Part shown: positions 22,496 through 32,008 of the stretch, piece by piece
How positions within the stretch are numbered: the first letter of the stretch is position 1
Layout: each line of letters opens with the position of its first letter
NCBI GenBank assembly: GCA_009846005.1
Contig: VXYL01000057.1
Location: forward strand, 1 to 64,000
DNA from: Gammaproteobacteria bacterium
GTDB taxonomy: Bacteria; Pseudomonadota; Gammaproteobacteria; Pseudomonadales; Azotimanducaceae
DNA length: 64,000 nucleotides
Direction: 5' to 3'
The notes under the pieces: generated by a model
What the model saw: the letters and a program-made list of their open reading frames with translations, nothing else
What the model was told of the DNA's origin: nothing
Databases searched by the model: none
Translations under genes and position numbers: made by a program

Positions 22496-24988
22496 ATGCC
22501 CTCAAGAAGCGGCGATAGCCTCGGTACGTACCGATCCAAGCGACGCGCCTCGGTCACTCCGGAGCCTTTCGCGGCCGTGGAGCGGCAAGGCACACCCGGG
22601 TCTCGACGACTGTTCGTCGTCCAGCAACACGCGGCGACGAGACTGCATTGGGACTTCCGGCTGGAGGTCGACAACGTACTCCGGTCCTGGGCCGTACCCA
22701 AAGGTCCATCGATGGACCCGGAGGACAAGCGCTTCGCGGCGTTGGTCGAGGATCACCCCTTGGACTACGCCGACTTCGAGGGCAGCATCCCGGAAGGCAA
22801 CTACGGTGCCGGCAACGTCATCGTCTGGGATCAGGGCACCTACGTCGAACTGGAGGACTTCGCGACTGGATTCTCCGACGGAAAGCTCTTGTTCGACTTG
22901 AACGGCCACAAACTGCGCGGACGGTTCACGCTCATCAAGCTCAAAGGCAGGGAAAACACCGGCAAGGAGTGGCTGCTCATCAAGGAACGCGACCAATGGG
23001 CGCGGGCCGGTACCCTCTCCGACGATTCCGTGCTGTCGGGGCTCACCGTGGACGGCCTTGACCGCGCCGACGAGATGGACGCTGTACTCGCCGCCGACAT
23101 CCAGTCGCTCGACCCTCCTCCGCCGCCCACGCGGACCGTGACGGTGGCGCCCATGCTGGCTACTGCGTCGGAACCGTTCCATCGCGACGGCTGGGTGTTC
23201 GAGATCAAGTACGATGGCTATCGCCTGATGATCGAACGGCGCGGCGAGGACGTGACGTTGCGCTCGCGCCGGGGTCTCGATCTGACCGCGCTGTTTCCCG
23301 AAATCGCGAAGTGCGCGCGCCGGCTGCCGTATCGCGAATACACCATTGACAGCGAAGTCGTGGTACTCGACGGCCGCGGCGTACCGAGCTTCGCCCGACT
23401 GCAGCAACGCGCCGCCCTGCGCGGCGGGCCGTCGGTGGCAAGGGCTTCGATGCACGATCCGGTCATCTGTTTCGCGTTCGATCTGGTGCGCGCCTGCGGA
23501 CACGACTTGAGGGATCAGCCGCTCGTCGTACGCAAGGGCCTGCTCGAACGCATGCTCCCCGCCGCCGGGCCGATCCGCTACTCGGCGCACGTGGAGGGCA
23601 ATGGCATCGAGACCTTCGAGGCCATGACCAGGCTCGGTCTCGAAGGCGTGGTCGGCAAGCGGGCCGATTCGGCCTACCGTAGCGGCCGCAGCGACGCTTG
23701 GCGAAAGGTCCGCGCGAAGCGTTCGGCGGACTTCGTCGTCGCGGGCTGGACCCCGGTCAAGTCGAACTCGCAGGACATTGGTGCCCTCGTGCTTGCCGAG
23801 TATCGCGGTGAGGAACTCGTCTATTGCGGTCGCGTCGGCTCCGGTTTGGGGGAGGCGAACCGTCGGGAGGCGAAGTCGCGGCTTGCGCAGCTCGACGCCG
23901 GCGAGGCGCTGTCGGCGGACGCCACGCACCGTTGGGTCAAGCCGATGTTGGTGTGCGAAGTGGAGTTCCGCGAATATTCCGCGGACGGCAACCTCCGCCA
24001 TCCGGTGTTCCTTCGGTTCCGCGACGACAAGACCCCCGGGGAGTGTCTGAGCGCGTACGACGAACCCGTCGACTTCGACTTCGACCCGGAACCCGTGCGC
24101 GAGGTGACCGTCACCAATGTCGAGAAGATCTTCTACCCCGAGCGGGAACTCACCAAGGGGGATCTGATCGACTACTACGAAAGCGTCTCACCCTGGATGC
24201 TGCCCTACCTCGCCGACCGCCCGCTGGTGCTTACCCGGTTCCCGGACGGCATCCACGGCAAGTCGTTCTACCAGCGCGACGCGCCCGCCTTCGTCCCCGA
24301 TTGGCTCACCCGCAAGACCCTTTGGAGCGAGAGTGCGGAGCGAGAGGTCAACTACTTCGTCGTGCAGAACGTCGAGTCGCTCAAATACCTGGCGAACATG
24401 GGTGCGATTCCCATCCACGCCTGGCACAGCCGCATCACCGACCTCGAACACCCGGACTGGTGCGTCCTGGACCTCGACCCCAAGGATGCGCCGTTCGCGC
24501 ACGTGGTGGCCATCGCCAAGGCGATCGAGGAACTGCTCGGCGAAGTCGACCTGCCTGGCTTCTTGAAAACCAGCGGCGCGAGCGGCCTCCACATCCTCTT
24601 GCCGCTGGCCCGTCAACTCACCCACGGCCAAGCCCGAACCCTTGGCGAACTGCTGGCCCGGGTCATCGTCATGCGGCGCGGCGACATCGCCACGATTACG
24701 CGCGTCGTGCGCCACCGCGAGAGCAAGGTCTATGTCGACTTCATGCAGAACGGCCACGGCCAGTTGCTGGTGGCGCCGTTCTCGGCCCGCGCCGAGGTGG
24801 GGGCCTCCGTATCCATGCCGATCGAGTGGTCCGAACTCGATGACCGGCTGCACAACTCGAACCATCACCTGAAGAACGCCATCGGGCGCCTCGAACGCGT
24901 CGGCGACCCGATGGCGCCCGTGCTGGCGACGACGCCGGACCTCAACCGTGCCCTGGGTTTGCTTGGCGAACGCGTGGCGGACTCGTAG
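22496..24988 (+). CDS. ligD: ATP-dependent DNA ligase LigD (phosphoesterase-ligase-polymerase)
   Basis: End-processing and sealing enzyme of bacterial NHEJ, 830 residues, in the PE-LIG-POL order of Pseudomonas LigD. The phosphoesterase domain has H45, H51, D53 and H87 in the same spacing as the Pseudomonas active site. The ligase nucleophile is K238 in EIKYDG, followed by OB-fold motifs. The primase-like polymerase domain (about 535-820) has the catalytic pair D659/D661 in LDLDP. All three active sites look intact. It pairs with the divergent ku. Confidence 0.96.
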   Translation: MPSRSGDSLGTYRSKRRASVTPEPFAAVERQGTPGSRRLFVVQQHAATRLHWDFRLEVDNVLRSWAVPKGPSMDPEDKRFAALVEDHPLDYADFEGSIPEGNYGAGNVIVWDQGTYVELEDFATGFSDGKLLFDLNGHKLRGRFTLIKLKGRENTGKEWLLIKERDQWARAGTLSDDSVLSGLTVDGLDRADEMDAVLAADIQSLDPPPPPTRTVTVAPMLATASEPFHRDGWVFEIKYDGYRLMIERRGEDVTLRSRRGLDLTALFPEIAKCARRLPYREYTIDSEVVVLDGRGVPSFARLQQRAALRGGPSVARASMHDPVICFAFDLVRACGHDLRDQPLVVRKGLLERMLPAAGPIRYSAHVEGNGIETFEAMTRLGLEGVVGKRADSAYRSGRSDAWRKVRAKRSADFVVAGWTPVKSNSQDIGALVLAEYRGEELVYCGRVGSGLGEANRREAKSRLAQLDAGEALSADATHRWVKPMLVCEVEFREYSADGNLRHPVFLRFRDDKTPGECLSAYDEPVDFDFDPEPVREVTVTNVEKIFYPERELTKGDLIDYYESVSPWMLPYLADRPLVLTRFPDGIHGKSFYQRDAPAFVPDWLTRKTLWSESAEREVNYFVVQNVESLKYLANMGAIPIHAWHSRITDLEHPDWCVLDLDPKDAPFAHVVAIAKAIEELLGEVDLPGFLKTSGASGLHILLPLARQLTHGQARTLGELLARVIVMRRGDIATITRVVRHRESKVYVDFMQNGHGQLLVAPFSARAEVGASVSMPIEWSELDDRLHNSNHHLKNAIGRLERVGDPMAPVLATTPDLNRALGLLGERVADS

Positions 24989-25020
24989 GAGTGCGCGCGG
25001 GCGCAACACAAGGGTCGCCT

Positions 25021-25557
25021 CTACGAGTCCGACCCGGGCTTGTCACCCCCCTTGTCGCGCCCCGCCGAGCGAACCGTCCTGTCGACCGTGGTGGTCTTGT
25101 GTCCTGCCTCGAGGGCATCGCGTATGGCGGTGACGTTCTCCGGACGCGTCGGGTGAAATTCGCCCAACGTGCAGGGCATCGAGGATCCATCGGGACGAAA
25201 CCGCGGCAAGCCCCTGAACTGATCCCGGGCGCATAGCCGCATGCCGCGCTTCTCGATCTCCAGGATCATGTCGGGCTGAAGACCCATGCAACGGCTGGGG
25301 AGAATGTTGAGCCACATGTTGTCGCCCCTGCCATGGAACACCAGGATCTGGTTGTTCATCACCTCGACCCGCCGGTACTTCCCGGTGGAAAGGCAACGAA
25401 GCGACTGCTCGTAGGCTTCCTCGCCCAGAGGGTTGGCCAAGATCTCTGCCGCCGTAATCCGTGGTTCGGCGTCCTGGGCCTCGTCCTCCTGCTCGGGCGA
25501 TGCCGCAGCGGTGCAGGCCACGGCCAGCAGCCCTATCAGTGTGCCCCGTGTCGCCAT
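25021..25557 (-). CDS. secreted DUF6491 family protein
   Basis: A 178-residue exported protein of unknown function. A signal peptide spans MATRGTLIGLLAVACTAAAS, with a possible weak lipobox at LAVAC. The mature part has the DUF6491-type pattern: CLSTGKYRRVEV, a central NQILVFHGRGDNMWLNILPSR-type strand pair, CMGL, and a late C in MPCTLGEF. The ATG at 25557 is chosen because it begins the signal peptide. It is convergent with ligD (32 bp apart). Confidence 0.7.
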   Translation of the reverse strand: MATRGTLIGLLAVACTAAASPEQEDEAQDAEPRITAAEILANPLGEEAYEQSLRCLSTGKYRRVEVMNNQILVFHGRGDNMWLNILPSRCMGLQPDMILEIEKRGMRLCARDQFRGLPRFRPDGSSMPCTLGEFHPTRPENVTAIRDALEAGHKTTTVDRTVRSAGRDKGGDKPGSDS

Positions 25558-25665
25558 GCCAGTAATCTCGGACGACATTCGTCTCGTAGTCTACGCCGAA
25601 GTCTGATGTGATGTTGGGGCGGCATAGGCAGGTTGCAGACCACGCGAGGTCGGCGCAACCTGGCG

Positions 25666-27153
25666 CTAACCCAAGCCGTAACGGGTCCGCAAGTGATCTA
25701 GAAACGCGCTTGTCCCGAGCCGGCAACCGGTCACGTCGGCGACCAATTCGAGGCTCGGCTTGATGCTGCCTCGACGATGCACATGCTCGCGCAGCCAGTC
25801 GAACAGCATCGCGAACCGTCCTTCGCGGACCACATCGTCGAGGTCGGAGATTCCATCCCGCGCCGCGCGGAAGATCTGTGCTGCCATAAGGGCGCCCAGC
25901 GTGTAGCTCGGGAAGTAACCAATCAACCCGGCGAACCAGTGCACGTCCTGCATGCAGCCATCCGCGAAGTTCCCTGCCGTGGATAGCCCGAGCGATGTCG
26001 TCATGCCCTCGTTCCACGCGTCTGGAATCTCGGCGACTGACAAGCTCCCGTCCAACAGCGCGGTCTCCAATCGGTAGCGGAGAATGACGTGCAGCGGATA
26101 GGTGAGTTCGTCGGCATCGACCCGGATGAAACCACGTTCGACCTTGGCGGCGAGCTTCACAAGGTTGGCAGGCTGCCACTCGGTCGCGTCGGTCTCGGCG
26201 CCGAGCAACGTGCGCTGGATGATCGGTGCCGCGAACTCGATGAACGGGGCGCCCCGGCAGACCTGCATTTCCATGAGCAGGGACTGGCTCTCGTGCAGCG
26301 CCATGCCACCGGCATGGCCCACCGGCTGGCCGCGCCAGTCTGTTGGCAGGCCTTGCTCGTACATCGCGTGCCCGGTCTCGTGAAGCACCGCGAACATCGA
26401 CTCGAGGAAGTCGTGCTCGTTGTAGCGCGTGGTGATGCGCGTATCGTCCGGGTCGCCCCCGCAGAACGGATGGTGGCTCACGTCGAGCCGTCCACGCCCG
26501 AAGTCAAACCCCACCTCGGCCATAAGAGCCCGGCCAAGGGCTTCCTGGCGTTCGATGGAGAACGGTCCCCGCGGCAAAGCAGCCACCGGCTGGCGAGCGA
26601 TCGCATCTTCCACCATGTCGGGGAGCACGGCACCTAGCTCGTCGAACACCGGATCGATGGACGCGCGGGTCAGACCGGGCTCGTAGTTGTCGAGCAGCGC
26701 ATCGTAGGGCTCGCATTCGAGCGTGGCTGCCAGCGCCTGCGCTTTCTCGCGGGTGAGGTCCACGACGGTGTTCAGACCATCCACTACCGCGGTCCAGTCG
26801 TTCTCGCCCCGCGCACCGCGCCATGTCTGCTCGCAGGAGGATGTGGCGAGCGACAACGCTCTGACCAGATCCGCGGGCACGGCGCGCGAGGTCACCCAGT
26901 CGTGGCGGATCTTCTCCACGTTGACGGCTTGCCAGGGGTCGAGTTCCTCCGCCGCCGCGGCATCAACGAGCTCACCGGTCTCCGGCGCCGCGGTGAGTTC
27001 GTGGACCATTCCAGTGAGTGTGGCCAACGCTTCGCCGCGCACGCTGCCGCTGCCCGCCGGCATCATCACCGCCTCGTCCCAGGACAACATGGCCAAGGCG
27101 TGGTTGAGATCGCCGATTCGTCTGAACCGTTCATGCAAGGCGTCGTAGCCCAT
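25666..27153 (-). CDS. carboxypeptidase Taq (M32 family metallopeptidase)
   Basis: Zinc carboxypeptidase of 495 residues, the usual M32 length. The zinc motif HETGHAMYEQGLP (HExxH) is present, preceded by the family signature TRYNEHDFLESMFAVL, and HPFCGGDPDDTRITTRY lies upstream. The N-terminal HALAMLSWDEAVMMPAGSG fits the family. It probably trims peptides in the cytosol. It is divergent from the molybdoenzyme gene. Confidence 0.92.
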   Translation of the reverse strand: MGYDALHERFRRIGDLNHALAMLSWDEAVMMPAGSGSVRGEALATLTGMVHELTAAPETGELVDAAAAEELDPWQAVNVEKIRHDWVTSRAVPADLVRALSLATSSCEQTWRGARGENDWTAVVDGLNTVVDLTREKAQALAATLECEPYDALLDNYEPGLTRASIDPVFDELGAVLPDMVEDAIARQPVAALPRGPFSIERQEALGRALMAEVGFDFGRGRLDVSHHPFCGGDPDDTRITTRYNEHDFLESMFAVLHETGHAMYEQGLPTDWRGQPVGHAGGMALHESQSLLMEMQVCRGAPFIEFAAPIIQRTLLGAETDATEWQPANLVKLAAKVERGFIRVDADELTYPLHVILRYRLETALLDGSLSVAEIPDAWNEGMTTSLGLSTAGNFADGCMQDVHWFAGLIGYFPSYTLGALMAAQIFRAARDGISDLDDVVREGRFAMLFDWLREHVHRRGSIKPSLELVADVTGCRLGTSAFLDHLRTRYGLG

Positions 27154-27242
27154 TGCTTGTCTCCGAAAAATCCTGCGCGGCAGTCTGTGTGACTCGTCGC
27201 GCCCAAGGCAAGTTCAACCGACCCGAGACACAGTTTCCATCG

Positions 27243-27248
27243 TATAGT
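27243..27248 (+). promoter_or_regulatory. candidate -10 box of the molybdoenzyme operon
   Basis: TATAGT (5 of 6 matches) lies 28 bases before the ATG, but no good -35 is seen at 16-18 bases. The ATG is preceded by GAGGAGGGGG, a strong ribosome-binding site. Confidence 0.3.
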
Positions 27249-27275
27249 TAAACGGCCACGGAATGAGGAGGGGGC

Positions 27276-29519
27276 ATGAGCGTCGCACAAGGTCTGAAGT
27301 ACATCGGCACACGGCCGGTTCGCCCAGATGGTTTGGAGAAGGTCACGGGGCGCGCCAATTTCGGTGCCGACCATGCCATGCCGGGAATGCTGCACGGCAA
27401 GGTGGTGCGAAGTCCCCACGCGCACGCTCGCATCCGCTCCATCGACACGTCCGCCGCCGAAGCCATGCCCGGTGTGTTGGCTGTCATCACCGCCGCCGAC
27501 TTTCCAGACCGGACCCACTTCAGCTTCGGCCGCAAGGGGTTCAACAACAACCTGATCGCCGGCGACAAAGTGCTCTATCACGGCCATGCCGTCGCCGCCG
27601 TCGCCGCAACCTCTGTTCAAGCGGCGGACGCGGCGGCAGAAGCCGTTGACGTGGACTACGAGGTTCTCGAAGCCGTCACCGACGCGCTCCAGGCACTCGA
27701 ACCCGATGCGCCCATCCTGCACGACGATCTCCGCACCCAAGGGTTGGCGGAACCGTCTACAGAACCCACCAACCTCGTCAAGAAGCAGGTCATCTCCAAG
27801 GGCGACGTGGAGGCGGCCTTCGCCAACGCCGACGAGATCGTCGAGCGGACGTTCGTGACACCCATGGTCCACCAGGGCTACATCGAGCCCCATGCCTGCG
27901 TCGGTAGCTTCAACGAGGACGGCCAGGCCACCGTCTGGTGCAGTACGCAGGGTCATTTCGGCGTCCGCAGCATGACCGCAATGGCGTTGGGCATGGACGA
28001 GGGCGACATCCGGGTCATCGCCAGCGAAATCGGCGGCGGATTCGGCGGCAAGACCACGATCTACCTGGAGCCGTTAGCGGTGAAGCTCTCGGAGAACAGC
28101 GGCAGGCCCGTGAAGATGGTCATGACCCGGGAGGACGTGTTCCGCGCCACCGGGCCGGCATCCGGCACCGTCAACACCATCAAGATCGGCTGCAAGCGCG
28201 ACGGCACCATCGTCGGCATGTACGCCAAGCTCATCTACGAAGCGGGCGCCTTCCCGGGCAGTCCGCTTGGTGCCGGCGCCATGTGCATCTTCGCCCCGTA
28301 CGATGTCGAGGACGTATTGATCGAGGGCTTCGAGGTGGTGGTCAACCGACCCCGCGTCGCCGCCTACCGGGCGCCCGGTGCTCCCCAGTCGATGTTCGCG
28401 GGCGAGTCCGTGATCGACGAGCTTGCCGAGATCATCGGCATGGATCCCATCGATTTCCGGCTGAAGAACGCCGCGAGCGAGGGCACCCACGCGGCCTACG
28501 GCCCCACCTTCGGCCCGGTGGGCCTAAGGGAGTGCCTCGAAGCCGCGAAGGCCCATCCGAACTACGCGAAACCGCTCGGCGAGGACGAGGGGCGCGGCGT
28601 GGCGGCGGGCTTCTGGTTCAACGGCGGCAACCAGTCCAGCGCCGAGGTTCACATCACCGACAGCGGCATGGTCAAGATCGTCGAGGGCAGCCCGGACATC
28701 GGCGGCAGCCGGGCGTCCATGGCCCTGATGGCGGCCGAGACCCTGGGCGTACCCTACGAACGCATGCGCATTCGCGTCGCCGACACCGACTCGACCGGCT
28801 ATTGCGCGACGACCGGCGGCAGCCGCACCACCTTCGCAACCGGGCTCGCGGTGATCCGCGCCTGCGAAGACGTGATTCGCCAACTCAGATCCCGGGCGGC
28901 GGCGACCTGGGGCATCGAGCCCGACCAGGTGGAATGGTCCGACGGCGAGGCGCGACCGGTGGCTGGCGTCAACGTCGAAGCGGAGCCCCTGTCCCTGACC
29001 GACCTGGCGAGAACCGCAGCTCGAACCGGCGGTCCCATTTCCGGACGGGCGTCGCTGACCGCCCAGGGTCCGGGACCGGCTTTCTCCGTCAACATGGCGG
29101 ATGTCCATGTCGACCGCGAGACGGGTCGCGCAACGGTGACCAGCTTCACGGCCATCCAGGATGCCGGCACCGCGATCCATCCCGACTACGTCGAGGGGCA
29201 GATGCAGGGCGGTGCCGCCCAGGGCATCGGCTGGGCGTTGAACGAGGAGTACATCTACGACGACAACGGCGTGCTGGACAATCCGGGTTTTCTGGACTAT
29301 CGGGTGCCCGTCGCGTCTGACCTCCCCATGATCGACACCGAGATCGTCGAGGTGCCGAATCCGAACCACCCGTACGGCGTTCGGGGCTGCGGCGAAACAC
29401 CCATCGTCGCGCCCTTGGCCGCGGTCGGCAATGCCGTCAGCCACGCGGTCGGGGTACGCATGACCGAACTGCCCCTGTCGCCGCCGAAGGTGCTGGAGGC
29501 GATCACCAACGGGTCCTGA
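27276..29519 (+). CDS. xanthine dehydrogenase/CO dehydrogenase-type molybdopterin-binding subunit
   Basis: Large catalytic subunit of the xanthine oxidase family, 747 residues. The N-terminal aldehyde-oxidase hammerhead domain (about 15-125) includes KVVRSPHAHARI. The cofactor domain has IGGGFGGKT, YRAPGAPQSMFAGES, TTGGSRTTFATGLAV, and GCGETPIVAPLAAVGNA, where the Glu is the expected catalytic base. The substrate cannot be read from the sequence. Neither the FAD nor the 2Fe-2S subunit gene is adjacent, so it must partner with distant genes, or act atypically. It begins a plus-strand operon. Confidence 0.88.
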   Translation: MSVAQGLKYIGTRPVRPDGLEKVTGRANFGADHAMPGMLHGKVVRSPHAHARIRSIDTSAAEAMPGVLAVITAADFPDRTHFSFGRKGFNNNLIAGDKVLYHGHAVAAVAATSVQAADAAAEAVDVDYEVLEAVTDALQALEPDAPILHDDLRTQGLAEPSTEPTNLVKKQVISKGDVEAAFANADEIVERTFVTPMVHQGYIEPHACVGSFNEDGQATVWCSTQGHFGVRSMTAMALGMDEGDIRVIASEIGGGFGGKTTIYLEPLAVKLSENSGRPVKMVMTREDVFRATGPASGTVNTIKIGCKRDGTIVGMYAKLIYEAGAFPGSPLGAGAMCIFAPYDVEDVLIEGFEVVVNRPRVAAYRAPGAPQSMFAGESVIDELAEIIGMDPIDFRLKNAASEGTHAAYGPTFGPVGLRECLEAAKAHPNYAKPLGEDEGRGVAAGFWFNGGNQSSAEVHITDSGMVKIVEGSPDIGGSRASMALMAAETLGVPYERMRIRVADTDSTGYCATTGGSRTTFATGLAVIRACEDVIRQLRSRAAATWGIEPDQVEWSDGEARPVAGVNVEAEPLSLTDLARTAARTGGPISGRASLTAQGPGPAFSVNMADVHVDRETGRATVTSFTAIQDAGTAIHPDYVEGQMQGGAAQGIGWALNEEYIYDDNGVLDNPGFLDYRVPVASDLPMIDTEIVEVPNPNHPYGVRGCGETPIVAPLAAVGNAVSHAVGVRMTELPLSPPKVLEAITNGS

Positions 29520-29540
29520 CCCGCTTATTGGCGGTGGCGC

Positions 29541-30548
29541 GTGCGGTCCTTCCGGTGTAGCTGCGGCAACCGCGTCTACTTCGAGAACGACCGCTGCCTC
29601 GCGTGCGGGCGGGAATTGGTGTTCGACCCCGCGACCATGGCGTTGCGGGTCGTCGAGGCATCGGATGAACGCTGTGCCCACCATGCCTATCCCGGCACCT
29701 GCAACTGGCTCGCCGCCCCCGACCGGGACGGTTTCTGTATCGCCTGCGCCCTGAACGAAGTCATCCCCGACCTCTCCGAGCCGCGCCGCGTACGTCTCTA
29801 CCATGAGGTGGAGAAGGCCAAACGACGGCTCCTGTTCACGCTGATGAGCCTGGGACTGCCGGTGGAAGGCCGCGCCGAGCGGATGGACGGCCTGGCTTTT
29901 CGCATTCTGGCTGATGCGCGACTGGACGAGGCCCACCCGACCCTCGACGTCCACGAAGAAGTCACCACCGGACATGTGCAGGGCGAGATCACCATCAACC
30001 TGCTCGAGGCGGACCCGGTTCTTCGCGAGGAGATGCGTGTCGCGATGGACGAGTCCTACCGAACCCTACTCGGTCACTTCCGGCACGAGTCCGGGCACTA
30101 CTACTGGCAGCGACTGGTCGCCCACGGCGACGCGCTGGTCGGATTCCGCGACCGGTTCGGCGACGAACGCCGGCACTACCAGGACAGCCTGGATGCGTAC
30201 TACCGAGACGGACCGCCGCCGGGCTGGCACGACGAATACGTGGTCGCCTACGCTTCGAGCCACCCGCTGGAGGACTTCGCGGAGTGCTGGGGGCACTATC
30301 TGCACATGGTCGACACCCTGCAGACCGCGGCCGACGACGGACTCGCCATCGGCGGCGTTGCATTGGCCGATCCGACCGGCGCGGAGCTACCGTTCGACGA
30401 GATCGTCGACCAATGGCGTGCCCTGGCAACGGCCATGAACGACCTGAACCGCAGCATGGGCCTTGACGATGCCTACCCGTTCTCGTTGACCGAAACGGTA
30501 TTGGGAAAACTGCGATTCGTGTACGAACTCATTTCGGCTTCGACATGA
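29541..30548 (+). CDS. zinc-ribbon metallopeptidase (COG4307/DUF2248-like)
   Basis: A 335-residue protein with an N-terminal zinc ribbon (CSCG...CLACG at residues 6-22) and a second Cys/His cluster. A zincin-type HESGH motif lies in HFRHESGHYYWQRL near residue 178-190; an EDFAECWGHYLHM stretch follows and may supply the third ligand. Starts GTG. Its TGA overlaps the ATG of the ATP-grasp gene as ATGA. In this family such genes accompany ATP-grasp/alpha-E cassettes; a role in processing a ligated peptide product is an inference. Confidence 0.8.
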   Translation: MRSFRCSCGNRVYFENDRCLACGRELVFDPATMALRVVEASDERCAHHAYPGTCNWLAAPDRDGFCIACALNEVIPDLSEPRRVRLYHEVEKAKRRLLFTLMSLGLPVEGRAERMDGLAFRILADARLDEAHPTLDVHEEVTTGHVQGEITINLLEADPVLREEMRVAMDESYRTLLGHFRHESGHYYWQRLVAHGDALVGFRDRFGDERRHYQDSLDAYYRDGPPPGWHDEYVVAYASSHPLEDFAECWGHYLHMVDTLQTAADDGLAIGGVALADPTGAELPFDEIVDQWRALATAMNDLNRSMGLDDAYPFSLTETVLGKLRFVYELISAST

Positions 30549-32008
30549 CCATCGACTGGCGTGCTTACCAATCGGCGGGCTTGTACGACGAGCTGGTGCT
30601 GCCGAGCGGGCGCGCACGCGCCGGAGCCGGCGAGCTTGTCCAGGCGCTCGCCAAGCTTTCCGACGAGGAACTCCAGGAGCGCAAGACCGCAGCGGATCTC
30701 GCCATCCGGTCCATGGGCATCACCTTCTCGGTCTACCACGAAGGCACGAACATCGACCGCGAGTGGCCGTTCGACATCGTTCCCCGCCTGATTCTCAAAC
30801 GCGAGTGGGACGAGATCGCCCGCGGGCTCAAGCAACGCGTGCGGGCGTTGAACGCCTTCATCGACGATGTCTACCACCACCGCCGTTCGCTGCGCGACGG
30901 CGTGGTGCCTGAGGACTACGTCATGAAATCCCGGGAGTACCGGTCCCGCTGCGCCGGCATCGACCCGCCCCACGGCGTCTGGTCCAATGTCTGCGGTTCC
31001 GACCTGGTACGCGACGCGGACGGTTCGCTCTATGTGCTGGAGGACAACCTCCGAGTGCCGAGCGGGGTGTCCTACATGCTGGAGAACCGGGCGGTGATGA
31101 AGCGGATCTTCCCCGAACTCTTCGAGCACTACGCCATTCATCCCGTCGACGACTACCCGTCGGCGCTCGCCGCCTGCCTGCGCTCGCTGTCGCCCAGGGA
31201 CGTGCGCACGCCACGGATCGTCGTGCTCACGCCGGGTATCTACAACTCGGCGTATTTCGAGCACGCCTATCTCGCCCTGGAGATGGCGGCGGAACTGGTC
31301 GAAGGCTCGGATCTCGTGGTCGGCGACGACGACTGCGTCTACATGCGGACCATCAGCGGCTTAGAACGCGTCGACGTCATCTACCGTCGCATCGACGACC
31401 TGTTCCTGGACCCCCGGGCGTTCCGCAATGACTCGATGCTCGGCGTCCCAGGATTGATGCGCGCGTGGCAGGCGGGCAACGTCGCACTGGCCAACGCCCC
31501 CGGCTGCGGGGTCGCGGACGACAAGGTGATCTACACCTACGTACCGGACATGATCCGCTACTTCCTGGGCGAAGAGCCGATCCTCGCCAACGTGCCGTCC
31601 TACCGGTGCGCGGAGAAGGCGCATCGGGACTACGTCCTGGACAATCTCCAAGATCTCGTCGTCAAGCCAGCAAACGAGTCGGGTGGCTACGGCATGCTGA
31701 TCGGCCCGCACTCCACCCGACGCCAACGCGACGAGTTCGTCCGCGTGATCCGCGCCAACCCGCGCAACTACATCGGTCAGCCCACGCTCACGCTTTCAAC
31801 CGCCCCCACCCTGGCGGGTACCGCGGTCGAACCCCGCCACCTCGACCTGCGGCCGTTCATCCTGTCCGGCGAGGACATCTACGTCACCACCGGCGGACTG
31901 ACGCGCGTTGCCATGCGCAAGGGCTCCATCGTGGTCAATTCGTCCCAGGGCGGCGGCAGCAAGGACACCTGGGTGGTCGAACCCGCGACCAAGGAACAAC
32001 CGGCGTGA
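30545..32008 (+). CDS. circularly permuted ATP-grasp type 2 protein
   Basis: A 487-residue predicted ATP-dependent ligase (DUF404/DUF407, COG2308 type). Typical motifs are GITFSVYHEGTNIDREWPFD, GSLYVLEDNLRVPSGVSYML, VVLTPGIYNSAYFEHA and VVKPANESGGYGMLIGP. Comparative work on amidoligases links this family to peptide-bond synthesis on an unknown small peptide. It overlaps the genes on both sides (ATGA upstream, GTGA downstream). Confidence 0.92.
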   Translation: MTIDWRAYQSAGLYDELVLPSGRARAGAGELVQALAKLSDEELQERKTAADLAIRSMGITFSVYHEGTNIDREWPFDIVPRLILKREWDEIARGLKQRVRALNAFIDDVYHHRRSLRDGVVPEDYVMKSREYRSRCAGIDPPHGVWSNVCGSDLVRDADGSLYVLEDNLRVPSGVSYMLENRAVMKRIFPELFEHYAIHPVDDYPSALAACLRSLSPRDVRTPRIVVLTPGIYNSAYFEHAYLALEMAAELVEGSDLVVGDDDCVYMRTISGLERVDVIYRRIDDLFLDPRAFRNDSMLGVPGLMRAWQAGNVALANAPGCGVADDKVIYTYVPDMIRYFLGEEPILANVPSYRCAEKAHRDYVLDNLQDLVVKPANESGGYGMLIGPHSTRRQRDEFVRVIRANPRNYIGQPTLTLSTAPTLAGTAVEPRHLDLRPFILSGEDIYVTTGGLTRVAMRKGSIVVNSSQGGGSKDTWVVEPATKEQPA

